From assembly GCA_026707045.1 (NCBI GenBank), contig JAPOXO010000096.1, positions 1 to 64,000 of the forward strand: DNA of 64,000 bases. Reading direction: 5' to 3'. The stretch is from Gammaproteobacteria bacterium (GTDB taxonomy: Bacteria > Pseudomonadota > Gammaproteobacteria > Pseudomonadales > Azotimanducaceae). Each line of letters starts with the position of its first letter. Within the stretch, counting starts at the first letter, position 1. The notes under the pieces are model-generated. The model was not told the DNA's origin, searched no databases, and was given only the letters and a program-made list of their open reading frames with translations. Position numbers and translations under genes: made by a program. Shown in pieces: positions 50,527 to 59,449 of the stretch.

Positions 50527-51048
50527 GTGGATGCCCTGTCGTTTAGTGCACTTGATATTGGGCTTCTCGTTGTAATCCTAATATCTAGCCTGTTCGGGTG
50601 GCGCACGGGATTTCTCGGCGAGCTCATATCGCTAACAAGCTGGATTCTTGGTGTAGTAGGCGCAATAATTTTTGGCAAGGAGCTCGGCGACTGGATGTTC
50701 TCGGGAATTGCCATGGAGAAAGCGTGGATTCCTCAAGCCATTGGATCGACAATCATCTTAGTTGTTGTCCTCGTCGTGGGTGCCCTTATCCAGTCGCTCG
50801 CCAAAGGATCGCTGGTAAGAGTAGGACTTGAGGGAGTCGACAAGAGTTTAGGGTTCTTGTTTGGTGCGGTGCGTGGATGTTTCATATTGATTGCAGTAGG
50901 TATAATTTTTGACCTGAAATCCGCTCACAGTGAAGTCGTGAACAACTCGATTTTGCTTCAATACCTAATGTATTTCGAACCCGCTGTTCGAGATGTGTGG
51001 GACCTATTGGTTAGCTGGATTTCGCCCATTCTCCCACAAGAAAAATAG
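50527..51048 (+). CDS. cvpA: CvpA family membrane protein
   Basis: 173 residues with four hydrophobic helices. The N-terminus D-I-G-L-L-V-V-I-L-I-S-S-L-F-G-W-R-T-G-F and the later L-V-R-V-G-L-E-G-V-D-K-S-L-G-F-L-F-G fit the CvpA family, needed for colicin V production in E. coli and linked to envelope stress. Start GTG at 50527. purF follows after six bases, the usual cvpA-purF pair. Confidence 0.93.
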   Translation: MDALSFSALDIGLLVVILISSLFGWRTGFLGELISLTSWILGVVGAIIFGKELGDWMFSGIAMEKAWIPQAIGSTIILVVVLVVGALIQSLAKGSLVRVGLEGVDKSLGFLFGAVRGCFILIAVGIIFDLKSAHSEVVNNSILLQYLMYFEPAVRDVWDLLVSWISPILPQEK

Positions 51049-51054
51049 CTTGAA

Positions 51055-52575
51055 ATGTGCGGCGTCGTAGGGATTGTTAGTAGTCAGCCCGTTAGTCAAG
51101 AAATCTACGACGCGCTCTTGGTCTTGCAACACCGAGGCCAAGACTCGGCAGGTATCGTTACCTCTTCGGAAGATCGTTGTTATATGCGCAAGGACAACGG
51201 ATTGGTTAGTGAAGTCTTTCGCCAGCAACACATAGACACCTTGCGAGGAAATATTGGACTCGGTCACAATCGCTATCCAACAGCAGGTAGCGCGAGTTCA
51301 TTGGAGTCACAGCCGATGTATGTGAATTCCCCTCACGGAATTTGCATGGCGCACAACGGCAATCTGACCAATACGAAAGAACTACGTCGATTCTATTTTC
51401 GGAACGTGATGCGGCACATCAATACGACTTCGGATTCCGAGATCTTGCTCAATGTCTTTGCCAACGAGCTAGCACTAACAGGTGCAAAGACTGTGGATCC
51501 AAGCCACATTTTCGCTGCAGTTCGAGGGGTGAACGCGGTGTGCAGAGGTGCCTACGCTGCCGTAGCCCTGATCGTTCGTGGTGGAATTGTTGGTTTCCGC
51601 GATCCTCGAGGTATCAGACCGTTGGTAGTAGGCTGCAGACGCAGCGCCACCAACGACTATATGATTGCAAGCGAGTCGGCAGCATTAGAAGTTCTAGGCT
51701 ACGACATTGTTCGAGATGTACGGCCCGGCGAGGCCATTTACATTGACGAGAATGGCCATTTGCACTCTGAGATTTGTGCATCTAAAACGCGCTTGACTCC
51801 TTGTATATTTGAACATGTTTATCTCGCCCGTCCCGATTCTGTCATCGATGACATTTCAGTCTACAAGGCAAGACTGCGTATGGGAGACAAACTGGCAGAA
51901 CAGGTTTTGAATCGCTTCAGTCGGCACGAGCACGATATAGACGTTGTTATTCCAATCCCGGAGACAAGCCGAACTGCCGCAATTCCCGTTGCGCATCGTT
52001 TGGATGTCAAGCTAAGGGAAGGATTCGTGAAGAATCGTTACATCGGCCGCACATTCATCATGCCGGGCCAATCGATGAGGCGAAAGTCGGTTCGCCAAAA
52101 GCTCAATGCGGTTCGCCTCGAGTTTGAAAACAAAAATGTGCTCTTGATCGAGGACTCTGTGGTGCGGGGAACTACATTGCACGAAATCGTTCAACAAGCT
52201 AGGGAAGCTGGCGCTAACAAGGTATATGTTGCAGTGGCAGCCCCTCCGGTGCGACATCCAAATGTCTTTGGGATCGATATGCCCACGAACAAGGAGTTTA
52301 TTGCGAATGATCGTACTGAGGAACAGATCGCACGAATTATTAATGCTGACATGCTTGTGTACCAGACGTTGGAAGACTTGATTGACTCAGCACGAGAAGG
52401 GAATCCGAACGTGGATGGATTCGAGTGTTCGATATTTGACGGTCATTACGATTGTGTGGACGTGGACGAGGATTACCTTCTTGAGTTGTCGGACCATCGC
52501 AATGACGATAGCAAGACTCGCAGGGACATTGATTCCGTTGAGGAATCGTCTCTATTTGAGCTACAAGGCTCGTAG
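51055..52575 (+). CDS. purF: Amidophosphoribosyltransferase
   Basis: First committed step of purine synthesis. It starts M-C-G-V-V-G-I-V; after Met removal Cys2 is the glutaminase nucleophile. L-Q-H-R-G-Q-D-S-A-G-I and M-A-H-N-G-N-L complete the glutamine amidotransferase half. The PRPP motif V-L-L-I-E-D-S-V-V-R-G-T-T lies near residue 365. The 506 residues match the E. coli-type enzyme, which has no propeptide. Confidence 0.97.
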   Translation: MCGVVGIVSSQPVSQEIYDALLVLQHRGQDSAGIVTSSEDRCYMRKDNGLVSEVFRQQHIDTLRGNIGLGHNRYPTAGSASSLESQPMYVNSPHGICMAHNGNLTNTKELRRFYFRNVMRHINTTSDSEILLNVFANELALTGAKTVDPSHIFAAVRGVNAVCRGAYAAVALIVRGGIVGFRDPRGIRPLVVGCRRSATNDYMIASESAALEVLGYDIVRDVRPGEAIYIDENGHLHSEICASKTRLTPCIFEHVYLARPDSVIDDISVYKARLRMGDKLAEQVLNRFSRHEHDIDVVIPIPETSRTAAIPVAHRLDVKLREGFVKNRYIGRTFIMPGQSMRRKSVRQKLNAVRLEFENKNVLLIEDSVVRGTTLHEIVQQAREAGANKVYVAVAAPPVRHPNVFGIDMPTNKEFIANDRTEEQIARIINADMLVYQTLEDLIDSAREGNPNVDGFECSIFDGHYDCVDVDEDYLLELSDHRNDDSKTRRDIDSVEESSLFELQGS

Positions 52576-52632
52576 CCTGCCCTCAACATCGAGTTCCTCA
52601 TTAGGGCTGGCCGTGCCAACTACGACTAACAG

Positions 52633-53244
52633 GTGACAGTGTCTCCCGCAGAGTTTCTCAAAGTACCAACGCCTAGATCATGGCTGGCTACCGCAATACA
52701 AGAAGAGGAACTGCTTCTTGTCGATCACGCTCATTGCGAACGGAAAGCAGCAAGTTCGGCGTTGTCGCTAATTCATCGCCATGCAGAACGTCGAAACATC
52801 TGTTCACATCTTTCGAGAATTGTCAGAGAGGAGATGCGACACTTCGAACAGGTGTTGGACCTGATCAAATCTAGGGGCTTCGAGTTTCGACCATTGACAT
52901 CAGGTCGCTACGCACGAGTTCTACACTCATACATTCGTGGTATTCCCGGCGATTCAAAGGTCGACCCGTTTCTGGTCGCTGCGATTATTGAGGCTCGCAG
53001 CTGTGAACGATTTGGGTGTCTAGTTGAGATCATCGAGGAGAGAGTCGCGAGCTTGTACGCCCGTCTATGTGATTCGGAGGCACGGCACTTTCTCTCCTAC
53101 CTGGAAATGGCTCACACAATCGGGGACGAGCAAAACATCAGGATGCGCCTGTCAAGACTGTTAAGTGAAGAAAGTCGTCTAATCACTGAAGCGGACGTGC
53201 TGTTTCGCTTTCACAGTGGTGCTCCTTCAATTGAAAAGCATTGA
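52633..53244 (+). CDS. miaE: tRNA-(2-methylthio-N6-isopentenyladenosine) hydroxylase
   Basis: Diiron monooxygenase that hydroxylates ms2i6A37 in tRNA. The 203 residues begin F-L-x-V-P-T-P-x-x-W and contain a carboxylate-bridged diiron set: an E-E-E near residue 25 with H-A-H-C-E-R-K-A-A, E-E-M-R-H-F-E-Q-V near 77, E-A-R-S-C-E-R near 120 and E-A-R-H-F near 148. Start GTG at 52633. Its 3' end overlaps lpxH on the other strand by 34 bases. Confidence 0.92.
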   Translation: MTVSPAEFLKVPTPRSWLATAIQEEELLLVDHAHCERKAASSALSLIHRHAERRNICSHLSRIVREEMRHFEQVLDLIKSRGFEFRPLTSGRYARVLHSYIRGIPGDSKVDPFLVAAIIEARSCERFGCLVEIIEERVASLYARLCDSEARHFLSYLEMAHTIGDEQNIRMRLSRLLSEESRLITEADVLFRFHSGAPSIEKH

Positions 53245-53933
53245 AGAGTGAATTCGTCGCGAAACCAGCCTGGCCAACCGCATCTTTCCCAGGACCCCAA
53301 CACATATCGGGACAGTCCTTCGCCCATGTCGTGCATTCCCGGTCGGTGCGTATGTCCGTGGATTGCCGTACAGCAATCATGTCGTTCGAGGGCTTTGCGT
53401 ACTTCGTCCTCGACTACATCGGTGATTTGTTCGGGTTTGTTGGCGTTGGACTTTTGACTTTGCGCGCGAACGTTTTGCGCGAAGTCCCTTCGTGTAGCTA
53501 GGTCCTGAGAAAGGAAATTTTGCTGAAACTCTTTCGAACGAAACAACCGCCGCATTTGTTGGTAGTCTGTATCGCTCGTGCAAAACGCATCTCCATGTGA
53601 TAGAAGGTGCCTTTGGTTACCGAGCTCAATAATCGAGGGATCATCCAGCATTTTTGCGTTGACCTCTGAAGCAAATTGGGGGCCAAACAAGAAATCGCGG
53701 TTTCCATGCATCAAATAGAGCGCGGTACGTTCACCGTACTTTCCCAACATCTCGCGCAGCGTATCCGCAAATGCGCTGTCGTCGTCGTCACCAACCCAAA
53801 CCTCCACGAGATCACCCAAAATGTAGATTTCAGCATCTTCCCTTAAAGCTGAATTCAATACTTGATCGAGAGCACGCAATCTCACTTCGTGGTCAAAATC
53901 AAGGTGAATGTCTGAAACGAATAGAGCAGTCAT
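53211..53933 (-). CDS. lpxH: UDP-2,3-diacylglucosamine diphosphatase
   Basis: Calcineurin-like phosphoesterase that makes lipid X in lipid A synthesis at the inner membrane. Metal motifs: S-D-I-H-L-D at residues 6-11, G-D-L-V-E near 41, H-G-N-R-D-F near 79, L-S-H-G-D near 113 and H-G-H-T-H near 195. 240 residues. The ATG overlaps the folD stop (ATGA), so folD-lpxH are co-transcribed. Its presence confirms an outer membrane with LPS. Confidence 0.95.
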   Translation of the reverse strand: MTALFVSDIHLDFDHEVRLRALDQVLNSALREDAEIYILGDLVEVWVGDDDDSAFADTLREMLGKYGERTALYLMHGNRDFLFGPQFASEVNAKMLDDPSIIELGNQRHLLSHGDAFCTSDTDYQQMRRLFRSKEFQQNFLSQDLATRRDFAQNVRAQSQKSNANKPEQITDVVEDEVRKALERHDCCTAIHGHTHRPGMHDMGEGLSRYVLGSWERCGWPGWFRDEFTLQCFSIEGAPL

Positions 53934-54784
53934 TCGTCGAGTGACTCGACCGCATCCAGCAAGTTTTGCAGAATCGACACCCGCGTCATGGGACCGACTC
54001 CGCCGGGTACGGGAGTAATCCAGGAAGCAATTTCGCGAACGCTCTCAAAGTCCACATCACCTTGAAGCGAGCCGTCTGCCTGAGTTTCAATCCCGATATC
54101 AATCACTATTGCTCCGGGTTTCACCCAGTCACGACGAATAAGCCCGCCTTTTCCCGTTGCCGTGACTAGTATGTCAGCACGTCTAGCGTGTGCCTGTGTG
54201 TCTCTTGAATGCCGATGGCATACTGTGACCGTACATCCAGCCATCAACAACTCGAGGCACATGGGGCGTCCGACATGGTTTGACGCACCGATTACGACAG
54301 CATTCAGGCCCATAAGATTGGTATTGGTGTGTCTTAGCAGCGTCATCACGCCCTTGGGAGTACAGCATCGATGAGCTGGTTGTCGCAGAGTCAACATTCC
54401 CAAATTGAAAGGAGTTATTCCATCGACATCCTTTCTGGGCTGAATGTGTTCAATAATCTCGGTGGTGTCAAGAGAATCGGGAAGGGGCAATTGAAGTAAG
54501 ATCCCGTGAACCTCCACATTTTCGTTAAGTTGTTGGAGGTATTGACCAAGTTCAGCGGTAGCGACTGTTTTAGGCAGATTGGTGACATGGCACCGTATCC
54601 CTGTTTCTTCGCAATCCCGCTTCTTTAATCGGACGTAAAGTGAAGAAGCAGGGTTGTCACCGACCAAAATCACAGTTAAACACGGATGAATATCACGCTC
54701 TACCTTGAGCTTGCTCACGCGTTCTTTTACATCGAGGCGTACTTTCTTCGCAATTGCGGTGCCGTCGAGAACTTTAGCGCTCAT
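53930..54784 (-). CDS. folD: Methylenetetrahydrofolate dehydrogenase/cyclohydrolase
   Basis: Interconverts one-carbon folates. 284 residues. Y-V-R-L-K-K-R-D-C-E (catalytic Lys region; many homologues read Y-V-x-x-K-x-K), L-L-Q-L-P-L-P near 98, D-V-D-G-I-T-P-F-N near 123 and P-V-P-G-G-V-G-P-M-T near the C-terminus are the family signatures. Starts at ATG 54784 and is coupled to lpxH. Confidence 0.95.
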   Translation of the reverse strand: MSAKVLDGTAIAKKVRLDVKERVSKLKVERDIHPCLTVILVGDNPASSLYVRLKKRDCEETGIRCHVTNLPKTVATAELGQYLQQLNENVEVHGILLQLPLPDSLDTTEIIEHIQPRKDVDGITPFNLGMLTLRQPAHRCCTPKGVMTLLRHTNTNLMGLNAVVIGASNHVGRPMCLELLMAGCTVTVCHRHSRDTQAHARRADILVTATGKGGLIRRDWVKPGAIVIDIGIETQADGSLQGDVDFESVREIASWITPVPGGVGPMTRVSILQNLLDAVESLDE

Positions 54785-54877
54785 TCGGTGTCAAGTGTAA
54801 GCGGTACGGATTCGTGCCGTATTTTGCATTATTAGAGGAATGACGTGCAGCCGACATTGAAAAGAGGACTTGTTAGC

Positions 54878-54906
54878 TTGCATGAACTCACAAGACCAAG
54901 TAGCAT
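54878..54906 (+). promoter_or_regulatory. Possible sigma-70 promoter of the tRNA cluster
   Basis: TTGCAT (54878-54883), a 17-base spacer and TAGCAT (54901-54906). The -10 matches four of six and the -35 three of six consensus bases, with ideal spacing. It lies 34 bases before tRNA-Pro. No other candidate in the 156-base gap is better. Confidence 0.3.
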
Positions 54907-54940
54907 TTAGTCGTGTAGGAGTGCTTGAACGGAGCAATGT

Positions 54941-55017
54941 CGGGGTATAGCGCAGTCTGGTAGCGCGTCTGCTTTGGGAGCAGAAAGTCGGGAGTTCGAA
55001 TCTCTCTACCCCGACCA
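54941..55017 (+). tRNA. tRNA-Pro (anticodon TGG)
   Basis: A full cloverleaf: the acceptor CGGGGTA pairs with TACCCCG, the anticodon arm TCTGC-TTTGGGA-GCAGA carries TGG, and the T arm holds GTTCGAATC. The CCA end is encoded (55015-55017). It is the first of three tRNA genes read in the same direction. Confidence 0.97.
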
Positions 55018-55043
55018 CCAACTCACATTGTGCCACTGAAATT

Positions 55044-55120
55044 GCGCCCGTAGCTCAACTGGATAGAGCATCGGCCTTCTAAGCCGAGGGTTAAAGGTTC
55101 GAGTCCTTTCGGGCGTGCCA
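55044..55120 (+). tRNA. tRNA-Arg (anticodon TCT)
   Basis: Cloverleaf with acceptor GCGCCCG against CGGGCGT (one G-U at the end), anticodon arm TCGGC-CTTCTAA-GCCGA with TCT, T-loop GTTCGAGTC, and an encoded CCA (55118-55120). It reads AGA codons. Confidence 0.97.
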
Positions 55121-55202
55121 GGTTGCTTCTTGGTACACTAAGGGTATGTCTTGATGCGTCCAAATAGTCGATTCTTTCGACTTATTGGACATCGTGGACT
55201 GT

Positions 55203-55279
55203 GGTGGATGTAGCTCAGGTGGTAGAGCACTGGATTGTGGTTCCAGCGGTCGTGGGTTCAAATCCCATCATCCACCCCA
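55203..55279 (+). tRNA. tRNA-His (anticodon GTG)
   Basis: Acceptor GTGGATG pairs with CATCCAC; the extra G-1 typical of tRNA-His is encoded at 55203 opposite C. The anticodon arm CTGGA-TTGTGGT-TCCAG has GTG, the T-loop is GTTCAAATC and CCA is encoded (55277-55279). The Pro, Arg and His tRNAs are also clustered in enteric bacteria, in another order. Confidence 0.97.
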
Positions 55280-55322
55280 TTTCTGAATTATCCAGTAAAC
55301 GATTTTGGTCCAATACTAACTG

Positions 55323-56894
55323 ATGCAATCTACGATTCGGCCCACTGGTCCAATAGAACGGAATCTTCATGTCATTGTCGAAGAGGACGAGATCAATAGA
55401 GAATTGGATGAGCAAGTCAAAAGTGTTGCTGTTAAAGCCGCCCTACCAGGTTTTCGCAAAGGAAATGTACCGAGAAATCTAATTCGAGAACGATATGGAA
55501 AGAGTTTACTTGCGGAAATAAAAGTCAAGAAAACCGAAGAGTCATTAAGGGATGCCATTGAAAAGCACAAAATTAGAGTTGCACACATAGCAAATCTAAA
55601 CTATCTTTCAGACAGAAACGAAACAAGCTTAGAATACTTTGTTGATTTAGTAACGGAACCAGATTTAATTATTGATAAATTGGAAAATTTGAATATAGTG
55701 AAGCCAGTCTCCGACGTAACGGATGCGGACTTAGACAAACAATTAGAACACTTTCTAGATCAAAGGTGTGATGTTGAATACGTAGATGGACCGATTGAAT
55801 CAGGACAGTTTGTTGGTTATACTGTTAAAGATCTTGGGTCAAAAATATTTAAGGATTTAGACGGAATTCCAGGACTTCAAGACATGCCTTATACTCTTCA
55901 TATTGGAGGGAATAGTGGTTTAGCAAATGACGAAATCAACAGAATAATATCAGACGAACTAGTCGGGCGAGCGAAAAAAGATATTTTTGTGATCGAACGA
56001 GAAATTGAGCTGATGGACAGGCCAGATGCTACAAAGGACCAAGATGATCATGAATTGAGCCCCGCAGATCCAAACGAGAGTGATGAAGAGTTCGGGGAAA
56101 GGGGCAAATTGCACGCTGAGATTCTCGTCGAATCCGTACAGATTCGAACGCGTCCCGTACTAAACGACGAGTTTTTCAGTAGTTTGGATATGGATGTGAG
56201 CAACCTTGAAGAGTTGCGAGATAGGATAAGAAATAATCTTTCCGAGTCTTTGAAACGAAGAGCAGATTCATTGGTTCATCAGCAGATAGTGCAACAGCTG
56301 ACCGCGATGAACCCAGTGGACATTCCGCTTCATGTATTTCAGCGTGGACATGAAGACCACGAACAAGACGCAACCACAGTCGAAGCGCACAAAAATCAGC
56401 TAATACAAGATTGGATTATCCAGCAATACGCCAGCAAGAATGACGTTCAGGTTGAAGTGGAGGAACTCAATAAAGCCTTGATGGTGCAGCATCAAGTTCG
56501 AACTGCGATGGGACAGAGCACTGATATTTTGTATACCGAAGGCTATCAGCGGAGGACTCAGACGGAACTGTTGACTCGAAAGGTACTGACGAATATTGTC
56601 GAAAAACTGGACATGGAAGAACGTTCGACTTCGGTAGACGAATTTAACGAGTTTGTAGTTGACGACGAACTCCAAGAGAGTCAACCTAATGGTGGCCCTT
56701 ACAGTTGGACTTCGCCTGCTACAGACGATGAGATCAAGCAAGGAAGAGAGGAAGTCGAAGCGTTGCGATCTCGTCTTAAGAGATCAGAGGATGAAGAACA
56801 AGTCGAGGAGCAGACTGACGACAAAGAGGCGAAGGAAGGCAAACAAGATGGTATATTCAAGAGAATTTGGAATCTTGTAGGAGGCAAGAAATGA
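55323..56894 (+). CDS. tig: Trigger factor, divergent and extended
   Basis: Ribosome-associated chaperone. The ribosome-docking signature G-F-R-K-G-N-V-P lies near residue 44 and the N-terminal domain is normal. The middle PPIase (FKBP-like) region, about 145-230, is poorly conserved and followed by an acidic insert (about 230-262, many Asp and Glu). The C-terminal chaperone domain reaches about 445, after which an extra tail of some 80 residues, strongly charged, ends in an amphipathic segment [12 protein letters not shown]. The total of 523 residues exceeds the usual length of about 430. Part of the 5' half looks AT-rich. Its place before clpP is the standard one; the stop overlaps the clpP ATG. 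Confidence 0.9.
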   Translation: MQSTIRPTGPIERNLHVIVEEDEINRELDEQVKSVAVKAALPGFRKGNVPRNLIRERYGKSLLAEIKVKKTEESLRDAIEKHKIRVAHIANLNYLSDRNETSLEYFVDLVTEPDLIIDKLENLNIVKPVSDVTDADLDKQLEHFLDQRCDVEYVDGPIESGQFVGYTVKDLGSKIFKDLDGIPGLQDMPYTLHIGGNSGLANDEINRIISDELVGRAKKDIFVIEREIELMDRPDATKDQDDHELSPADPNESDEEFGERGKLHAEILVESVQIRTRPVLNDEFFSSLDMDVSNLEELRDRIRNNLSESLKRRADSLVHQQIVQQLTAMNPVDIPLHVFQRGHEDHEQDATTVEAHKNQLIQDWIIQQYASKNDVQVEVEELNKALMVQHQVRTAMGQSTDILYTEGYQRRTQTELLTRKVLTNIVEKLDMEERSTSVDEFNEFVVDDELQESQPNGGPYSWTSPATDDEIKQGREEVEALRSRLKRSEDEEQVEEQTDDKEAKEGKQDGIFKRIWNLVGGKK

Positions 56895-57508
56895 GTGACG
56901 AAATCCATGGTTTCAATTTTGTTCCAGTCGTTCTTGAACAGAATGCTCGAGGAGAAAGGTCTTACGACATCTTCTCGCGTTTGCTCAAGGAACGGATCGT
57001 ATTCTTAGTAGGAATTGTTGATGACAACGTAGCGAACACAATCCTTGCCCAGCTTCTTTGGTGCGAATCGGAAAATCCCGATAAGGACATACACCTCTAT
57101 ATCAATTCACCCGGTGGAGCTGTATCAGCTGGGTTGTCCATTTACGACACGATGCAGTACATCAGGTCTGATGTGGCCACCACGTGTGTCGGACAGGCAG
57201 CAAGTATGGGAGCATTCCTATTGGCGGCTGGAGCCGAAGGAAAACGATCGGCTTTACCAAACTCACGCGTCATGCTTCATCAGCCGAGCGGGGGTTCATC
57301 AGGAGTGGCCGCGGATATCGAAATTCAAGCCCGAGAAATTTTGCTCATGCGAGACAAACTCAATGAAATTCTCGCCTCGCACACAGGACAGCCAGTAAAG
57401 AGAATCGCAGAAGACACCGACAGAGATTTCTGGATGAATCCTCAGGAAGCGCTGGACTACGGGATTATCGACAAGGTGCGAGAAACTCGATCGAACAACT
57501 CAACATAG
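56891..57508 (+). CDS. clpP: ATP-dependent Clp protease proteolytic subunit
   Basis: Serine protease forming the ClpXP/ClpAP chamber. From ATG 56891, which overlaps the tig stop as ATGA, 205 residues; an earlier in-frame start at 56867 is rejected since it lies within tig. The triad is Ser105 (Q-A-A-S-M-G), His130 (M-L-H-Q-P) and Asp179. The 193 bases to clpX contain a dyad described separately. Confidence 0.97.
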   Translation: MSDEIHGFNFVPVVLEQNARGERSYDIFSRLLKERIVFLVGIVDDNVANTILAQLLWCESENPDKDIHLYINSPGGAVSAGLSIYDTMQYIRSDVATTCVGQAASMGAFLLAAGAEGKRSALPNSRVMLHQPSGGSSGVAADIEIQAREILLMRDKLNEILASHTGQPVKRIAEDTDRDFWMNPQEALDYGIIDKVRETRSNNST

Positions 57509-57598
57509 TTCTGTGCTTTCTGCGTTTAATTCTTTGGATATCAGGCCTAGCGAAGTGCAGATTGGTACACATTCATCATTGACATTACTCACAGAGTT

Positions 57599-57647
57599 CA
57601 ATTCCCGTAAAATACTGTGAAGATACTGCGGATCATTAAGGGAATTG
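57599..57647 (+). other. Inverted repeat upstream of clpX
   Basis: CAATTCCC (57599-57606) and GGGAATTG (57640-57647) are a perfect eight-base inverted repeat with a 33-base interior. A consensus TTGACA at 57579-57584 stands just before it, but no acceptable -10 lies 16-18 bases on; the nearest TAAAAT is 23 bases away. The dyad could be an operator or leader stem for clpX. Confidence 0.3.
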
Positions 57648-57701
57648 CGACTACACGGGCGGGGTTGTTTCCTCGTAACAATTCGGTGACAGGCGAAATT
57701 C

Positions 57702-58979
57702 ATGGACAAAATCGGTAACGGACCTCCAACCAACAGGGCTTACTGCGAATTCTGCAACAAGAGTCAGTTTGAGGTGCGCAAGCTCATCCAAGGACCTACG
57801 GTGTACATCTGTTACGACTGCGTTGAACAGTGCATGGAAATGGTCGAAGCAGAGAATGAAGCTATCCGAGACCAGAGTAAGAGCCCACAACGACTGCCCA
57901 TCCCTCAAGAACTTAAGGCAAGCCTCGACGAATACGTTATCGGGCAAGAGTATGCAAAGCGAGTACTTTCTGTGGCCGTGTATACACACTACAAACGCCT
58001 CGCATCTAAGGTTAAAAGCGAAGTCGAGATATCCAAAGCAAATATCTTGCTGATTGGCCCCACGGGATGTGGAAAGACCTTGTTAGCCGAAACGTTGGCA
58101 AGGCTGTTGGATGTTCCGTTTGCCATTGCGGATGCAACAACGCTGACAGAAGCGGGCTATGTGGGTGAAGATGTCGAAAACATCATTCAGAAGTTGCTGC
58201 AGAAGTGTGACTACGATACGGAACGAGCCGAGAGAGGAATCGTCTACATTGATGAGATAGACAAGATTTCACGCAAGTCCGACAATCCCTCGATCACCAG
58301 AGATGTATCGGGCGAAGGGGTTCAACAAGCCTTACTCAAGTTAATCGAGGGTACTACTGCATCAATTCCACCTCACGGTGGGCGCAAGCATCCCCAAGGC
58401 GACTACTTACAGGTTGACACGACAAATATTTTGTTTATTTGTGGCGGTGCTTTTGCAGGACTTGACAAAGTAATCAACGATCGAACTCGAGAAGGGGGCA
58501 TCGGCTTTGAAGCAACGGTTAACGGCCCCAGCGATGCCGATATGGACGAGACCTTGAGCATGGTGGAACCAGAAGATCTCATTCGATATGGACTGATTCC
58601 TGAATTTGTCGGAAGAATGCCAGTTGTCGCGACACTAAAAGAACTCGATTCAGATTCTATGGTTCAAATTTTGACGGAACCACGAAATTCGCTTACCAAG
58701 CAATACACGGAATTGTTCCGCATGGAAAATGCCGAGATCGAGTTTAGAGAAGATGCACTCGTCGCAATTGCTGAGAAAGCCAAGGATCGTAAAACGGGTG
58801 CCCGGGGACTTCGATCTATTATGGAAGAGATCTTGCTGGACACCATGTACGATCTACCGTCGAACAAGAACATTTCTAGAGTAGTGGTCGACGCTAGCGT
58901 CGTAGCGGGCGACAATGAGCCCATGCTGATTTACGAGAATGAAACTGTTCCAGAGCAATTAAAGGCGAGCGGTTCCTAG
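57702..58979 (+). CDS. clpX: ATP-dependent Clp protease ATP-binding subunit ClpX
   Basis: AAA+ unfoldase for ClpP. The N-terminal zinc domain has Cys15, Cys18, Cys37 and Cys40. Walker A G-P-T-G-C-G-K-T is at 119-126, the pore loop G-Y-V-G-E-D follows, Walker B is V-Y-I-D-E-I-D-K, and the ClpP-docking I-G-F tripeptide lies in E-G-G-I-G-F-E. 425 residues. It starts at ATG 57702. The next gene downstream is hupB rather than lon. Confidence 0.97.
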   Translation: MDKIGNGPPTNRAYCEFCNKSQFEVRKLIQGPTVYICYDCVEQCMEMVEAENEAIRDQSKSPQRLPIPQELKASLDEYVIGQEYAKRVLSVAVYTHYKRLASKVKSEVEISKANILLIGPTGCGKTLLAETLARLLDVPFAIADATTLTEAGYVGEDVENIIQKLLQKCDYDTERAERGIVYIDEIDKISRKSDNPSITRDVSGEGVQQALLKLIEGTTASIPPHGGRKHPQGDYLQVDTTNILFICGGAFAGLDKVINDRTREGGIGFEATVNGPSDADMDETLSMVEPEDLIRYGLIPEFVGRMPVVATLKELDSDSMVQILTEPRNSLTKQYTELFRMENAEIEFREDALVAIAEKAKDRKTGARGLRSIMEEILLDTMYDLPSNKNISRVVVDASVVAGDNEPMLIYENETVPEQLKASGS

Positions 58980-59070
58980 CCGGAGCTATGCGTCGTTGTT
59001 ATCTGGTACCAACCCAATACGGCCATCGATGGTCGATATGCCCACGATTCGAGGACACGGAGAATCACGA

Positions 59071-59343
59071 ATGAACAAATCTGACCTTATCAACCATGTT
59101 CGTAATGCGACAGGCCTTAAAAAAGAAGAGGCTTCTGCTGCTTTGAACGCAGTTCTAGGAGGGATTTCTAGCGCTCTTAACGAGGCGGACACGGTTGCGC
59201 TTGCCGGATTCGGCAACTTTTCCGTGAAGGATCGCCCTGCTTACACCGGACGACATCCGCAAACCGGTGCGGCAATACAGGTGCCTTCACGCAAGGTCGT
59301 GCTCTTCAAGCCTGGCAAGGCACTGAAGGAATCCGTCAATTGA
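59071..59343 (+). CDS. hupB: DNA-binding protein HU
   Basis: 90 residues from ATG 59071 (M-N-K-S-D-L-I-N-H-V). An upstream in-frame start at 58996 would add a non-conserved tail and is not used. The signature G-F-G-N-F-S-V-K-D-R-P-A-Y-T-G-R-H-P-Q-T-G is the beta arm that bends DNA, and the C-terminal F-K-P-G-K-A-L-K-E is typical. It lies 91 bases after clpX; no lon gene or recognisable remnant is in between. Confidence 0.95.
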   Translation: MNKSDLINHVRNATGLKKEEASAALNAVLGGISSALNEADTVALAGFGNFSVKDRPAYTGRHPQTGAAIQVPSRKVVLFKPGKALKESVN

Positions 59344-59362
59344 CATAGTCCATTTCGAATGC

Positions 59363-59383
59363 CCGCGAGGAGCAACCTCGCGG
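59363..59383 (+). other. GC-rich hairpin after hupB
   Basis: CCGCGAGG (59363-59370) pairs perfectly with CCTCGCGG (59376-59383) around AGCAA, 20 bases after the hupB stop. No T run follows, so it may protect the hupB transcript 3' end or act together with the second hairpin at 59419. Confidence 0.5.
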
Positions 59384-59418
59384 ACCAAAGTATTCGTAAG
59401 CTGATCAACTAATCGAGG

Positions 59419-59449
59419 TCGCTTCGCTAACACGAAGCGAACTATTTTT
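59419..59449 (+). terminator. Putative terminator of hupB, abutting ppiD
   Basis: TCGCTTCG (59419-59426) pairs with CGAAGCGA (59433-59440) around a six-base loop, followed by ACTATTTTT up to the ppiD ATG at 59450. If it stops transcription, ppiD would need its own promoter within the 106-base gap; it may instead be a weak or regulatory stop. Confidence 0.5.
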
